Below the pieces are notes generated by a model. It ran no database searches. It was not told the DNA's origin and saw nothing but the letters and a program-made list of their open reading frames with translations. The position numbers and the translations under genes are program-made. DNA of 64,000 nucleotides from Takakia lepidozioides. Its lineage: Eukaryota > Streptophyta > Takakiopsida > Takakiales > Takakiaceae. Each line of letters opens with the position of its first letter. The first letter of the stretch is position 1. Location: the NCBI GenBank assembly GCA_030704615.1, contig CM060733.1, positions 28,522,001-28,586,000 of the forward strand, given 5' to 3'. Shown here in pieces: positions 22,262 through 34,620 of this stretch.

Positions 22262-23031
22262 TTGGGGAAACAAAAGGGACAAATCCTACCTCTGTCAGGG
22301 GCTGACGTTGGTAGTAAGACTTACCTTCACATATAGAATTAATCCGGGTTTTCCAGATATCCTCTAGAAATCCCTTCACACAATCATCAATATGTTGTGT
22401 GTGATTTGCCCAAAAACTAGGCCTCAGAAGGGGCTGGGCTTTTGACTCAGCCTCGAGACTTTCAAAGTTAGTAAACAGAGGCACATGCACAATTCTCTTG
22501 ATAGATTTGAAGAGAGCATCTCTTTGGTGATAGAACCCCGGACAGTGTATCAGAAAATGAATAATGTCTTCAAGTTGCCCACACAACGGGCAATTGCACT
22601 CTCCCTTTCCTCTCTGCTTCTGTTTGCTTATCAAAGGTAGGTTTCCTGCCCCGAGTTTAAATTTTAGTCTAGTGCCGAGAGTGGGTAGACCCTAGAGGTC
22701 ATCAAAGATGTCCTCCCCATGTCGTGCAGACTATAAACAAGTTCAGGGAAGTTTTTTGCGTAACTTCATTTTCATCGGACAATTTTCTAGTAACAAACAT
22801 GGTTTTGGACACTACACTCTCTAAGTCAGGTTTATCCAACAAGGTCAAGACTTGCGGGTCCAGATTCAGATCCTTGAGAATCTCTTCTACTCTCTTCTGC
22901 CAGGGCTTAGCCTATTTGACAAGCCGGTCCTGTTTCCAAGATATAGAGTCGATTAACTTAGGATATCTTGTATTGGACATTTGCTGCAGCTGACCCACCA
23001 GACCTTAAACTCATCTCGTCGGGAGCTTAAT
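22262..23031 (-). mobile_element. LINE fragment (3' coding region), copy B
   Basis: Minus strand holds KQKQRGKGECNCPLCGQLED and HFLIHCPGF (a CX2CX7HX4C knuckle), SFWANHTQHIDDCVKGFLED and the end region of the LINE ORF, upstream the NTRYPKL block in another frame. Its 5' boundary is at the same TTAAGCTCCCGACGAG word as copy A. The last 40 bases of the LINE (GGCCACAAGGCTACGGC region) are missing. Confidence 0.9.
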
Positions 23032-24328
23032 AAAGAGGGAGAGAGAGGGAAGATACTATGTCTTGTCGGGACATGGACAAGATCAAACAAGGTCTTTGTC
23101 AAATTAACGACAAATCAGCCTCATAACAAGGCATTATCAATCATCCTTCATTCAAAAACCAGTCTTAAAAAGGCATACGTCTGATTTCAAAGTAAATGAA
23201 ATGAATGGGTGGGGGGGTGGGATTACATAAAGAACCCCCCTATATAAATCAGCTTTATATTCAGCAAAACAGGGACCCAAACAAGTGTTACATGTTTGGG
23301 TATGTTTCATATGGAATATTTATAACTGTGCATAGCAAGAATAAGTGTTCAGCTTGCCAAAATTGCCACCCTTGATTACATTGAAAGCCTGGAAAAGAAG
23401 TTCCAGCTTTGTTTTGCTTAACACCTTCACCATATCATTTCTAAGCAAATTACACACTAGGGTATAACCAGATACCTTGTTTTTTGTCCCATGACCTGGT
23501 TTACCTAGGTCTGGGGCTAGTGTATAAATGCATTAACAAGGTGTTGAATAGCAAGCAAGTATTCAGATTGCTACAATTACCACCAATGTCTACATTGCAC
23601 CTTGGAAAAAGAATTCCAATCTGTTTTGATAACACAAACACCATATCAAAACTGCAGATATTTTTCTAATCAGTTTACCATCATAGAGTAGTATCACAGG
23701 GTCTGAATTGTTCATTCCAACAGGCTAGTAAGCTGCCATGGCATATTTATCCTAAGGCAACATGAACACTGGGCCTGAATCAACTTCTTAACACCATGGA
23801 CATTGTCCATTAAAAAAACCAAGCATCCAGGGGCTTGTAACCAAAGACATTATCTGGTCAAAGAAGAGCCACCCTACAATTTTGCATGGCACCAAATGTC
23901 CTAAAACAGCCTGCTTGTAACAGAATCCAGGCTTTCCAAGGTTTACAATAAAGGACATCCCCACTTTGCTGCTTGGTACTAAATATCTTAAAACAGCCAG
24001 CTCGTCATATAATTGCTCCGGTGTCACAACAGAAGGCCACAGGGAACAAGAGAGAAATATCCTAATGAATCGTTGTCCACCATAGAAGGTTAAGAACAAA
24101 GGCCCGAAAGATCAATGCAAAGAGGCAGAAAGAGGTCTTCTCCCCCAAAGATACAGAAGTGGCGGCGTTGCATCAGTAGCTCGATTTCATTCAACTTCAA
24201 GCTCAAAGAATCATATTAAGTGAGGACCCTCACCTAGTCCCATCACAAGCCCCCACAAAAATCAACATGTTAGTAAGGATTGTGGAACCCCAGGTGAATC
24301 ACAGGTCTCACGTCACCTTGTTTTCCAG
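23032..24328. other. Spacer, no feature recognised
   Basis: AT-rich with short frames; no domain, hairpin or transposon end recognised. Confidence 0.3.
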
Positions 24329-24331
24329 ATT

Positions 24332-25131
24332 CGTATTGATTTGACAAATGATACGCCAATTTTTCGAAGGCCTTACAGGTATAGTGACATGGAGAGGACT
24401 TTGATCCAGTTACGGACTATGGAATTGTTCGAAGCTGGATTGGTGGAGTTGTCAGGCGGGGAGTATGCCTCGGCAACGGTGATGCCACCTAAGAATGATA
24501 TCTATGGCAATTGGACATAAAGAAGGATGTGTGAGGACTATCGTCCTGTGAACCGTCAGACTAAGTCCGATAGATATGTCATGCCAACTCCAGAGGAAAT
24601 CTTTGATGCCATTGGGCATGCGAAGGTGTTTAGCACATTGGACTTGCGATCCGGTTACCACCAATTGCCAATCAAAGAGGCTGACAAGCAAAAGACGGCA
24701 TTCTGGGGGATTGACCAATATGGGAAGGATTGTTTGTACCAATGGTGGTTCCTACCGTTTGGGTTGAAGAATGCTCCTGCAGAGTTTCAGAGGGTTATGG
24801 ATAGGATTCTCGCGCGGCTAGATTTTGCCCGGTGCTACATTGACGACATCAAAGTCTTTAGTGCTATAATTGAGGGCATGAGAAATACCTTTCAGGTGGT
24901 ATTTGAGCGCTTGAGAGCGCACGGGTTGAAATTGTACCCTAGGAAGTGCAAGTTCTTTCATAGCCATATTGAGTATCTGGGCCACATGATATATCCTGGA
25001 GGATTAGGTGTTCAAAAGACGAAAGTGGAGGCCATTGCACGCAATCCACACCCCATAGATGTTAGCAGAGTTCGTGCTTTCATGGGGTTGGCAAACTACT
25101 ATCGATGGTTTGTCAAATGATTTAGCAGCAT
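24332..25131 (+). pseudogene. Ty3/gypsy reverse transcriptase fragment
   Basis: The frame reads RIDLTNDTPIFRRPYR, an in-frame stop at 24518, CEDYRPVNRQTKSDRYVMPT, STLDLRSGYHQLPI, LPFGLKNAPAEFQRVMDRIL, and the catalytic box YIDDIKVFS, then YLGHMIYPGG and FMGLANYYRWFVK before a stop. FSSIAK follows in the same frame, so the stop replaces a sense codon. RNase H is absent. The lineage seems different from the sushi-like integrase at 26.3 kb, so these may be two elements. Confidence 0.9.
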
Positions 25132-25700
25132 TGCAAAGTACCAAGTTGACCAAGGTGGGTCCATTCATTCCACAGCTTCACTCAGATCTCTCTACACAGT
25201 GTGATTGTATCGTATAAGTATCAGATTATGATTTATCAGGTATCAGGCCGAAGCCATTGTGTCTCTAATCTCAACTATAATATCACTACAGCTTTTCATA
25301 TAACAAGCATCTACTAATCATCTCTCCTCCTTCACCGTGCTCTCCATGCTTGCTTCCGTTCTTGCTCTCCGCCTGATCCCCTCTCATCCATGACCAAGAA
25401 GTCCTCCCCCTGGAGTGCTTCCAAGGATAATCCCCCTTCTCAGTCCTTGCTTCTCCCTTTATCTTCCTATCCGTGGCTCTAACCGTTTCCCTCACTAACC
25501 GTCGTCTGTGAACTAACAAGGAACCGCCGCATACGTCGCCTCTCTCCTCCGGTGACAATGGGTCCAATGTCAGGCTCCCAATTGTCCTCCGTAACTGCAA
25601 CCTTAAGTCCAGTGGGCTTAGAGGTAGAGGACGTGTCCCGTGGTTGCTATGCTGCAACCTCTTGAGCAGTACTCCCTTCCTGCTCAGTCAATGACAAGGC
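25132..25700. other. Spacer within retrotransposon debris
   Basis: No RNase H or protease recognised. T/C-rich sequence with short frames. Confidence 0.3.
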
Positions 25701-25704
25701 CTTC

Positions 25705-25970
25705 ATGAGTGTTGATTCTGGAGGGTCGAGATGGCATGATATGGAAGGACCATGTGCGCAATTATGCGCCATGTCACCTTCCCCATGTGGATGGGATGAT
25801 AGATCCCAACCTTGTAGTGTTACCTGCAGGATTGCGTTGCATGCTAGTGGTGCCGCAACCATGTTGGTGTGTGACAAATGCTTAAGGGGGTGGCATATGG
25901 GATGCTTGACACCGCCACTTGAGGAGGTAGCGAATTAAGAATGGTTGTGTTTACGATGCTTTGGCCATAG
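25705..25970 (+). pseudogene. PHD-finger fragment
   Basis: The frame carries ALHASGAATMLVCDKCLRGW then HMGCLTPPLEEVAN, a stop (TAA at 25936), and EWLCLRCF. This is a PHD zinc finger (CDKC, GWHxxC, final CxxC); the first Cys pair is spaced C-x3-C (CSVTC) rather than C-x2-C. PHD fingers read histone tails (family knowledge). It lies between a reverse transcriptase fragment and an integrase fragment on the same strand, so it may be part of a retroelement or an exon captured by one. Confidence 0.7.
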
Positions 25971-26307
25971 GTAATGGGCATGACAATGGTATAGTTGACA
26001 AGTGATCCAAGGTCTAGCTGGTGGGAGCTCAACGCCATGGATACTCAATTGAAGATCATGGATTGCATGCAGACGACTAACGATGGGGCTCTCGTTGCAC
26101 CCGACCTCTTGATCCATATACTTTAGAAAATTGGAAGATGTGCGATTGAAGACCAAACGATGATCTTATTGAAATGGATACTTGTCAGCTATCCGGTGTT
26201 AGAGGGACCTAATCGCCAGCTAGGGGGGCGATTGTGGCATAGTTTTCTAGGATTGTGTGCTTAGAATGTATGGTAGACAGTGATGTATGTTGTGGCACGA
26301 TGCTTAG

Positions 26308-27240
26308 GTGCACGACAGACTTCTCTATGTACCTCCAGGACCTACACGACTTCGAATTCTTCAAACATGTCATAATCCTCCGGCTGTAGGACATTTCAGC
26401 TTCAACAAAACAATGGAATTGATATCCAGGAACTATTGGTGGCCGCAGATGTGGAAACTCATGAAAGAATTTATAAAATCTTGTAACAAGTGTGCTAGGG
26501 CGAAGGGACCACGACATCGACCTTAAGGCCTTCTTCAACCATTACCCATTCCCAATGGTCCATGGTCGTCCTTGTCTATGGACTTTATTACGGACCTTCC
26601 AATTTCCAAGACCACCGACTCAATCCTTGTTATTGTGGATCGTTTTACGAAGATGACACATTTCATTCCATATAATAAGATGGTTACAAGCGAAGAAACT
26701 GCAAGACTCTTCCTCAATTATATCTACCGCATTCATGGACTCTCGAACAACATCATATCTGATCGAGGACCACAGTTCATATTTAATTTCTGGAGGGGAT
26801 TATTTCACATATTGAATATTAAGATCAACCTCTCTACAACTAATCATCCACAGATTGATGGTCAAACCGAATGCGTAAACCAGATTTTGAGCAGTATCTT
26901 CGTTATACGATAAATTATCGTCAAGGTAATTGGACAGACCTTTTGCCCTTGGCTGAGTTTGCCTACAATAACACTATACATTCTTCGACCAAGCAAACTC
27001 AATTTTTCTTCAATTATGGTCATCATCCTCGAGCAAACCCTTTCCACATGAAGACAGTCGGAAGCCCTGCTGCAGAAAATCTTACTACTCATCTTGCTAC
27101 GATTCACAATGAGCTTACATTCCACCTAACAGAAGCTCAAAAACAATACGAGGAGTATGCAGATCAACATCGACAACTTCAACCTTAGTTCAAGGTCGGA
27201 GATCGTGTGTGGTTTCTTCGACAGGACATACAAACCTCGC
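26308..27240 (+). pseudogene. Chromovirus-type gypsy integrase
   Basis: Carries the HHCC finger (TCHNPPAVGHFSFNKTMEL ... CNKCARAK), a stop at 26525, then GLLQPLPIPNGPWSSLSMDF with the first catalytic Asp, GLSNNIISDRGPQF with the second, and [14 protein letters not shown] with the Glu. After a frameshift near 26880 it continues with [18 protein letters not shown] and, past another stop, FKVGDRVWFLRQD (GPF-Y type region). Sequence style matches Tcn1/sushi-like chromoviruses known from fungi, vertebrates and non-seed plants. The chromodomain that should follow is on the other strand at 27405-27720. Confidence 0.92.
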
Positions 27241-27404
27241 GACTCTATGCTGCCAATACAAGATGCAAGAGTGCTGGAAGTGTAACTATATATAGTGATA
27301 TGTGGTGTTCATCCCTCCTTATTGTGTAGCAGGTACACTGAATGTGGAGTCTTCACCTTGAAGCTAACTTGGCTGGCAATCTTATTGACCTGTAGCTCGG
27401 GGCT

Positions 27405-27720
27405 TAGCTGGCGTTGATGAAACTTTTGCACAAGGTCAGATACATTGGTGAGGTTGGATGAAAGTTCACACGTTCGTTCGTTGATGTCGTAGCCTTTTCA
27501 ATGTACGAAATACTCAAGACGTTTATACTTGATGCGAGAGTTTAGGACTTCGTCGACTTTATACTCGATTTCCTGATTGACTTCGATTGGTGGAGGTGAT
27601 ATGGAACTCTCCTTGGAATATTCGATGGATGATACAACTCCAATAATGAAACATGAAAGACTAGATGGATGCCCATACTTGGAGCTGTCGCTTATCCAAC
27701 TACCAGATGACGGTGTGTCT
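27405..27720 (-). pseudogene. Chromodomain and pol C-terminus, inverted
   Basis: Minus strand encodes MGIHLVFHVSLLELYHPS (the region linking integrase to chromodomain) and, in a neighbouring frame, PPPIEVNQEIEYKVDEVLNS, RIKYKRLEYFVH, a stop where Trp is expected, KGYDINERT and SSNLTNVSDLVQKFH. That is a full chromodomain. It belongs after the integrase at 27240 but is in opposite orientation. Confidence 0.88.
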
Positions 27721-28745
27721 CATTTTGGTCCACCGTAGGCTGCAACTACCCGTATTTCCTTTATTCGGCTTTTGGGTGGCACATAGAAGACAAGTGGCTA
27801 ACCGCGTGTGGCTCCTCCCTGAATTATCTACCGTAATCCATAATAGACTTCAAATTTCATCCATTTATTCCTTAAAATTTGTCAATAAGGGAGATGTTAC
27901 CTGAGGGAGGTGTTACCTGGAGGCACTTCATGAAGTAATTTTCAACAAAGGAGATGAGGTGACACCTGGTAAAGACACAACATGGGCTTAGTGATTTTTG
28001 ACACTGATGCGTGGTCTTCTCTTTAGAATTATGTAAGTTTTATATGTAATGCCACGAGCAAAGATAAATCATGTTAATGGCCCAAAACATAAATTTATAT
28101 CGTCTCTTGTAAGATTATGGACTAAACCCCCAACCTCCTAAAGTCTAAAATGAACTACCTATTTCAAATTCAAACTATTTAGCTTTAAAAGCTAGTTGTA
28201 CTATAGGTACTATATATATATATATATATATATATAACGTCAGCCGGAGCTAGCGTACTTCCCCCTTTCGGGAGAGGGCTCTATCAAAACCAGAACCAGT
28301 TACGTAGGGGCAAGCTGGCCACTTTCAATTGTTTTTTTGTTGAGGATTAAGGCTGTAAGTGAGGTGATAGCTGTGAAGTGTAGGGTGCGTAGGAGTGGGG
28401 TGGTGTGTTTTAACGAAAGTTTGAGGTTTTCGTTGAGAGTTTGAGTGTTGTGGCAATGTGCTCCCCTTGTGATACCAACAGTAATGATAGTCAAAAGGAC
28501 TGTGCTCCATCCATGTTGACTTAAATGAGCGTTTTTTTCGTTTATACATAATTGATTGGTTCAAATATCTATCATTACAAAGTGTAAATTCTATTATATG
28601 AATGGTGAGGGAGACGTGTGGACATGTTGGCATTGTTGATGAAAGATGTAGCTCATGGATAAGTAAAATATCAGGCCATAGCCTTGCTAGACACCGACAT
28701 GGGATATAGAGACATGTGCAGGTGTACAAGCCATGGAGGTATTGA
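27721..28745. other. Spacer with TA microsatellite
   Basis: A (TA)n tract of about 28 bases lies near 28210-28237. No coding feature recognised. Confidence 0.5.
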
Positions 28746-29018
28746 TTGGTCCAATGGCCTACCTTGAAACGTGCCTACATTGATGAGGTTGAACCATTTG
28801 GATTTACAAAAGGAACCTATAAAGTTTTTGAAGGTGCCAAACTCCTTGGTTACGACAAGTTATATATAGTCCATGGAGTATATGGTGCTTACAATGGAGA
28901 AACAGGCGTGGCCGTGTGTTTACTTGGGGGCTGTGCATGGCATAACGTACAATGTTTGTTAGGGTATAAGGTATCCTGCCCTATGACCATTAGGACCTCT
29001 AAGTCGACCGTCATCTAG
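28746..29018 (+). other. Unassigned open frame
   Basis: An open frame with a plausible protein-like stretch (RAYIDEVEPFGFTKGTYKVF) and no domain I recognise. It could be a piece of a transposon. At 29014-29047 a short inverted repeat (CTAGGGAACG ... CGTTCCCTAG) follows. Confidence 0.2.
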
Positions 29019-29607
29019 GGAACGCGCTCTTTAAGTCGTTCCCTAGGTCCATGCATGAGAACCAATGAATGTACGAAAAAGGGTGTGATGTCGTAAGCGA
29101 TGAGCAAGAAAAGTGATTTAACTACTTCGAGATGTGCCATAGAAAGCATCGCGCTGCGCCATTACATTCTAGAGTTGGTCTTAGAGCAAGCACAACTAAT
29201 ATCATATCACCCAATGCCATTTTATCTTAAGGGTAGACAGAATGGTGCAAAGAGTGTGTTGTAGTAGGTGCAGTAGTCTCGAATGAGGATGAACGACGTG
29301 TAGTTTTTCAGCGTTGCAACAAGGAGAGAGCGATGTGATAAGTAGACCTTGACCATCAAAATGTATTTACGGAGTAGATGAAATGATCATTTTGTAGGCT
29401 GTTGCAGGGGACAACAGAGAATAATTCCCAAATTGTCTACCAACATAGGGTACTAACCCTATCACCTTCTATGTAGTGCTGCAAAACAAAGACTGGAAAG
29501 TTCTTGACCCTACGAGGTCAACTGAAGACCATTTGCAGCTTACCACATAACTAAGAGCAAACACATTATGGACTGGTCTTTCCCTCCATACAAATATGTG
29601 AGCTTAG
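29019..29607. other. Spacer upstream of pogo-like gene
   Basis: No feature recognised apart from the small inverted repeat at its left edge. It may contain the 5' part of the pogo-like element, but I found no terminal repeats. Confidence 0.25.
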
Positions 29608-31915
29608 ATGCTGAAAATGATTCTCATGATGAAGAGAACAGTGAAGGTTTACCTTTTCAATGGGCTTAGTCCCCAAATCCATATCTTACTCCACTATTTG
29701 ACATCACTAATTTGCTTCAACCATCTTCACATCCTTCTATTTCTAAGCAAACACCACCACAAGGGTCTCAATGTCCTTCACATCAGCCAAGAGCTAGAGT
29801 AGCCTATCCTCCACCCTCAAACAATACTAGAGGTGCAAGGAACAAGGGTACTAAGAGAGGAGGATGGTTAGATGCAAACTTAGAGGTAGCCATAGACGCA
29901 ATCGATGATGGAATGCCTATTAGTATTGCTGCCCGCCATTGGTGCATTCCAATAACATCTTTGCGAGACCATTACTATGGGAAAACAACCAACCGCAAGA
30001 CTGGGTCTGCCACAATATTGTCACAAGAAGAAGAGAAGCAAGAGTGTGGACATGGGCTCACAATTGCACAACTGAAATTCAAAGTAGCAGAGATAACTCA
30101 AGAACGACCTACCCCATTCACGAATGTCATACCGGGGAACAATTGGTGGAGGTGGTTCAAACGACGCTGGTATCCAAATGTCACTTTGCGATCAGCACAG
30201 GGTCTGGAGATTGGTAGAGCAAAGACACTTAACCCTAACAATTGCAAAAGTTTTTATGACAACCTCAAAAAATTGTATGATGAGCAGAAATACCCCCCTT
30301 CCCACATTTGGTCAAATTGTGACGAAACGGGGCTGCAAGTTGGCCGGACCTGTAATGTGAGAGTGTTAGCCAAACATGGTGTTCGTAGTGTGTATGGAAT
30401 CATACCAAAGGCAATAGAATGGATGTCTATTTTGGTATGTGTGAATGCAGCAAGACATTCCATCCCCAACTTCTATATCTTTCGAGAAAGAAAATGAATG
30501 AAAAATTATATAGCCAAGTGTGAATCAAGAGCTATAATGGGCATGCAAGACAAGGCACGGATAAAAAGTATTTGTTTACTGCATGGCTCACACATTTTGC
30601 AAAAAATGTGCATGGAGGCATTTCCACAAATCAGTGACATCTCCTCATTCTCGATGGTCATGGATTCCCTGTTGGAAATGAAGCTGTTCTCAAAGCACAA
30701 AGTATGGGAATTGACCTTCTCACCTTGCCCTCGCATACAAGTCATGCATTCCAACCTTTGGATGTGACATGTTTCAAGCCCTTCAAAGTGGGCATTCAGA
30801 CATGTTCGAGACAAATCAGGGTTGATTCACAACCATCGAAATCCGGAGAAAGAAAGATCCGGCTGAATGGGCATCAATCGCATTAGAATCAGCCTTGACC
30901 TACACAAACATCACCAAGGAATTTCAAGCAACTGGAATTTGGCCATTGAATTCAAGACCTATGGAGGGAAAGTACGCGCGACGCCCATTCTTCCATTTTC
31001 CATCAAGAAAGTGGATCATAACAAGAGACGACAGCGAGGAGAGTGAGAAGGAGGACGAATAGAATGATTCATACGCACAAGCACATGAAACAACACATAT
31101 TCACTTGGAGGACATGGAGAATAATCACACACAAGACAATGCAGAGTGTGACAACCAATACTTTGTCAATGAGGTTCATGATGGGGATAATCACTATATG
31201 CAAGTACAACCAGCACAATATCTTAATGTCGATGAGGGAGAAAGAGGTGATATTTCAAGATATTTACCTCTGCCCCGAGTCTCATTACCGGCAGAAAAGA
31301 ATGACAATGATCCCATCATCGAATACTCTAAATCGTTGATCATGACTTCGGAAGAATACAATGCAAGCCCCTTGAGGAGAAGACCAAGAGAAAGGAAGTG
31401 GCGGACAAAGAGCGTGAAAGAAAAAAGAACGAAAATGAAAAGCGGAAATCTGCACTTGCAAAAGAGAAAGGGCAAAGAAACTTATCCAGGAGCAAAAGGC
31501 CAAAGACATGGCAGCCAAAAGGACTTTTGATGAATTCTGGTCTGAAAAAAACTGCAGGGCCATTAGTGAGAGACTTCATGTTGCCATCAAAGAAAGCAGG
31601 CCACTTGATCCCGAAGGCTACATAGCACGATATTGTGGCCAAGCACCACAATGGTCTCGGGATAATCAAAAGACTGCACTCGAACGGAGAAAACTTCAAA
31701 GGGAGGGTGCTGATCCTTCAACCTTGCCACTGTTGAAAGAGCCACCAACACGATGCACAACAAGTACCGTGCAACGAGAATTCACTTCAACTTCAACATC
31801 AAGGGTGCCAGTGGTATTGCCTACGCACTCAACAATTTGCTGCCCTACTGCACGGAGACAATTACCATTTCCAACATTTGACTTGGGAATTCCTTTGGAT
31901 TCACCTCAGCAGTAA
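29608..31915 (+). pseudogene. Pogo-like (Tc1/mariner superfamily) transposase, decayed
   Basis: Domains in order: a psq/CENP-B-like helix-turn-helix (WLDANLEVAIDAIDDGMPIS, then IPITSLRDHYYGK), a second HTH (NNWWRWFKRRWYPNVTLRSA), then the DDE_1 core with the first Asp in WSNCDETGLQVG, and after a stop at 30495 and several frameshifts LILDGHGFPVG (second Asp) and SHTSHAFQPLDVTCF (third Asp). Beyond lie an acidic stretch, DPIIEYSKSLIMTSEEYNAS and a Lys/Glu-rich coiled-coil tail ending near 31915. At least four frame breaks. A DDD triad is typical of pogo. Terminal inverted repeats were not found. Confidence 0.85.
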
Positions 31916-32914
31916 TACAAATACAGCATTGTGACAGTTCAGAAGATAATTGGGTGCATCTATTTCACAGTTAGAAGATTGTTGTGGCATAATGGCTTTG
32001 CCTGCAGTATGTCCCCTGGTTATTTCCTTTAATGCTACCCTTACCCTTATGGTTGAGGAAAAAAATTGCTCACAGGTGTTCATAAGCCCCATGTGCTTCA
32101 ACGGATTAGCAGTCGTCTCCTTGTAGTACGAATCCAGCCTTTCTCATGGAGAAAACATGGTATGATTATGAAGAGCAAGACCTTCTATGGTTTGGCCTTC
32201 CATGCACTAGGTTTGATTTATGGCACAATTTGTCCACATCTTTTTGTTTATTAGGAGATTGTCTCCTAGTTAAAATTTACAGAATTATATTGCAGCAATA
32301 TATTGTGAAAATTCTCCAGAGCAAACCTTATAGACATGTAAGTAGGAATAGAGACTACATTTGTAAAAAGAGGTTGACAAACAACATGCACTAAAGATTT
32401 CACGAGTCCCCAGTAATCAACTAGTATTAAGTGTGCTATATTACATGAGTGTCTCCGTGTGAAAACATGGGTGATAAGCATAAGAAAGTAGTGGATTCCA
32501 AAAGTGCACCAAACATCAAGCTTCGTATTAATACTCTGGGAGCTGCCTCTAGTCCAGCTGTACACACATGAAGAATGTTGAGCCAATAAGTTCATACACA
32601 CATGTCCACTGATGTCCCCTAAGAAATTCCAAGCAGCCCAAGTTGCTGGGTTTTTGGCATCCGTTTCGTATCCCGATGCACATACATATCACTGCTACCA
32701 CCCAAAGCAAGACGCACTGTACAGTAAGATAGAAGATAACTTAAGCTTAAACTTAAGTTGCAAAAGATGAATCTTCCTTGCTTTCTCAATGTAGCGGGCG
32801 AGACGACGGAGAGGGAGAGACGACGATGGAGCAGGACGACGATGGAGCAGAAAGACAATGAGCATAGGATGTCCGTTGTCAAGTATCAGAGGAGATGCTG
32901 GCACACACTTAACT
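31916..32914. other. Spacer, low-information
   Basis: No gene recognised. A small tandem repeat (GACGACGATGGAGCAG, two units) occurs near 32819-32852. Confidence 0.3.
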
Positions 32915-33337
32915 TAGGGCGCTACCACATTAGTGGCAAAAGGGGCAGCGGCACTCACTTTCGGACCCTCAGGTATTGGTTTAAGGGAGGGCAGTGTGCC
33001 GCTCTACCTACCACACTAGTGGCTGCTGCCGGCGGAGAGGCATTGTTATGGCCCCTACACGTCACATTACCGTGAAATACGGATTTCCAGGCAGTGTCCC
33101 CTGGAAATCCACAATTTTAGAAGACATCTTGTCGTAACGTGATTATCGCGAAGTTGATCTCTCCGACCGTGTCGTGCGATGGTCTCTCCCACCGATTTTT
33201 TTACCGCTGGGCTTCTGCTATAGTGTGGTAGCCGATTCATTGCCGCTTGTGACATGGACCTATATCATCCAACAATCCCTAGCTTGCAATGTCCACGTCA
33301 GTGCCGTTGGTGTGCCGCTAGTGTGGTACGACCTTTA
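32915..33337. mobile_element. Putative non-autonomous DNA transposon (MITE)
   Basis: The ends are imperfect inverted repeats: left GCTACCACATTAGTGGCAAA (32921 on) and right, reversed, CGTACCACACTAGCGGCACA. The inside repeats the self-complementary word TACCACACTAGTGGC at about 33008 and a reversed partial copy near 33221. No coding sequence. The family is unknown and no clear target duplication was found. Confidence 0.5.
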
Positions 33338-34620
33338 AACGTGTCTCTTACGGGGAAGCAGAGTTGCACAATAATAACATTTAGTAGTGGTTGAATATTC
33401 AATTAACACATTCAATAGTTAGTTTTGACTTGGTGTACAGAAACTAAAACCTCGCTCTCAAACAACATAGCAGCTATGGTAAATTTGATACTTTGACTTT
33501 AGTGAAAAAAGAATAGTCATTGTATTAATACAACAAATGTCAAACCGTTTATGAGTCACATTTCTGAGATTGGATTCCATTTAAGAGCAGACTTGAGCTT
33601 CTACCGTCGGTCATAGGGCATGATACCTAATAAAGGCTGGTACTTTGTATCACCACCTACTTCTAATCTTAAGGTCCAAGCTACTTTTAGAGTTAAGGTA
33701 CTTATAGTCCCAAGCGAATGCAAAGTCCTTGCCTTAAGGCATGGCCCAACAAATGGCATGGTACATGTTGGCTCTGCCCTTCATCATCTCATAGTAAGGT
33801 TTATGTTCCAAATAATGGTGTCAATCTTACAATCCTAACAATTTCGGATCCATCTAACCCATCCGTCCCAGTCAATGTTTCAATACTCTATGTTCAAGTA
33901 AAGAATGCAAAGATTAATTCTGTTATTGCCATCCACATGTCACTGATTTTCACTTAAAAAAAAGAAAAAAGAAAGAAAACCAGGGTGTGTGGAGATGGGT
34001 GTGAGCATGAGGGATGTGGAGATGGCAGGGTGGTCCCACACATTCAAACTGGAGTAAGTAATACGCTGTGCAGAAGCTTGTTTTGGCGGCAAGCTGCTTC
34101 ACTGCATCCATTTACTAAATAAATAAATAATAAATAAATAAATGAAGTGCCCATTTGTTGGTGTCAATGACTACTCTGACCCAACTGAGTCCTACTGCCT
34201 ATGTATTATTTTAAAAACTTGATACAAAAAGTAACAAACTCTAACAAGCAAACATAAGTATTACATCCAACAGCTATAGTATATTTCATCGAACACCAAA
34301 ATCAATGTATTCCATCCAAAAGTAATCATCGAACAACATTGCCAGTCAGTCAAAAGCTGCCAGTCCCGTGACAAGTAAGGAAACCCATTGGGTAGACTCT
34401 CCCTCAGGGCAGGACCAAGTATCCCGCACCGCAGGACTGGGGAAGGGGGAATGCGGGTAGATGGATGAAACAGCTGCCTCTCATCATCTCTCTCTTGCTT
34501 TGTCAATGCCAGGAAGCTGCATTTTCTTGTTTGTCCTCACACGCGGATGTGTGTTTGACTTCTATCCATCCATCCATTGGATGGATGTTGACTCAACGTT
34601 AACTATGTGATCGAAACGTG
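33338..34620. other. Spacer with microsatellite
   Basis: AAAT/AATA microsatellite at about 34115-34145 and the palindrome CATCCATCCATTGGATGGATG near 34555-34576. An open stretch at 33718-33957 reads VYVPNNGVNLTILTISD, which I cannot assign. No gene called. Confidence 0.4.

Noticed and set aside
21596-22993. Plus-strand frames over the LINE fragments
   Set aside because: Antisense to LINE coding sequence that is clear on the minus strand.
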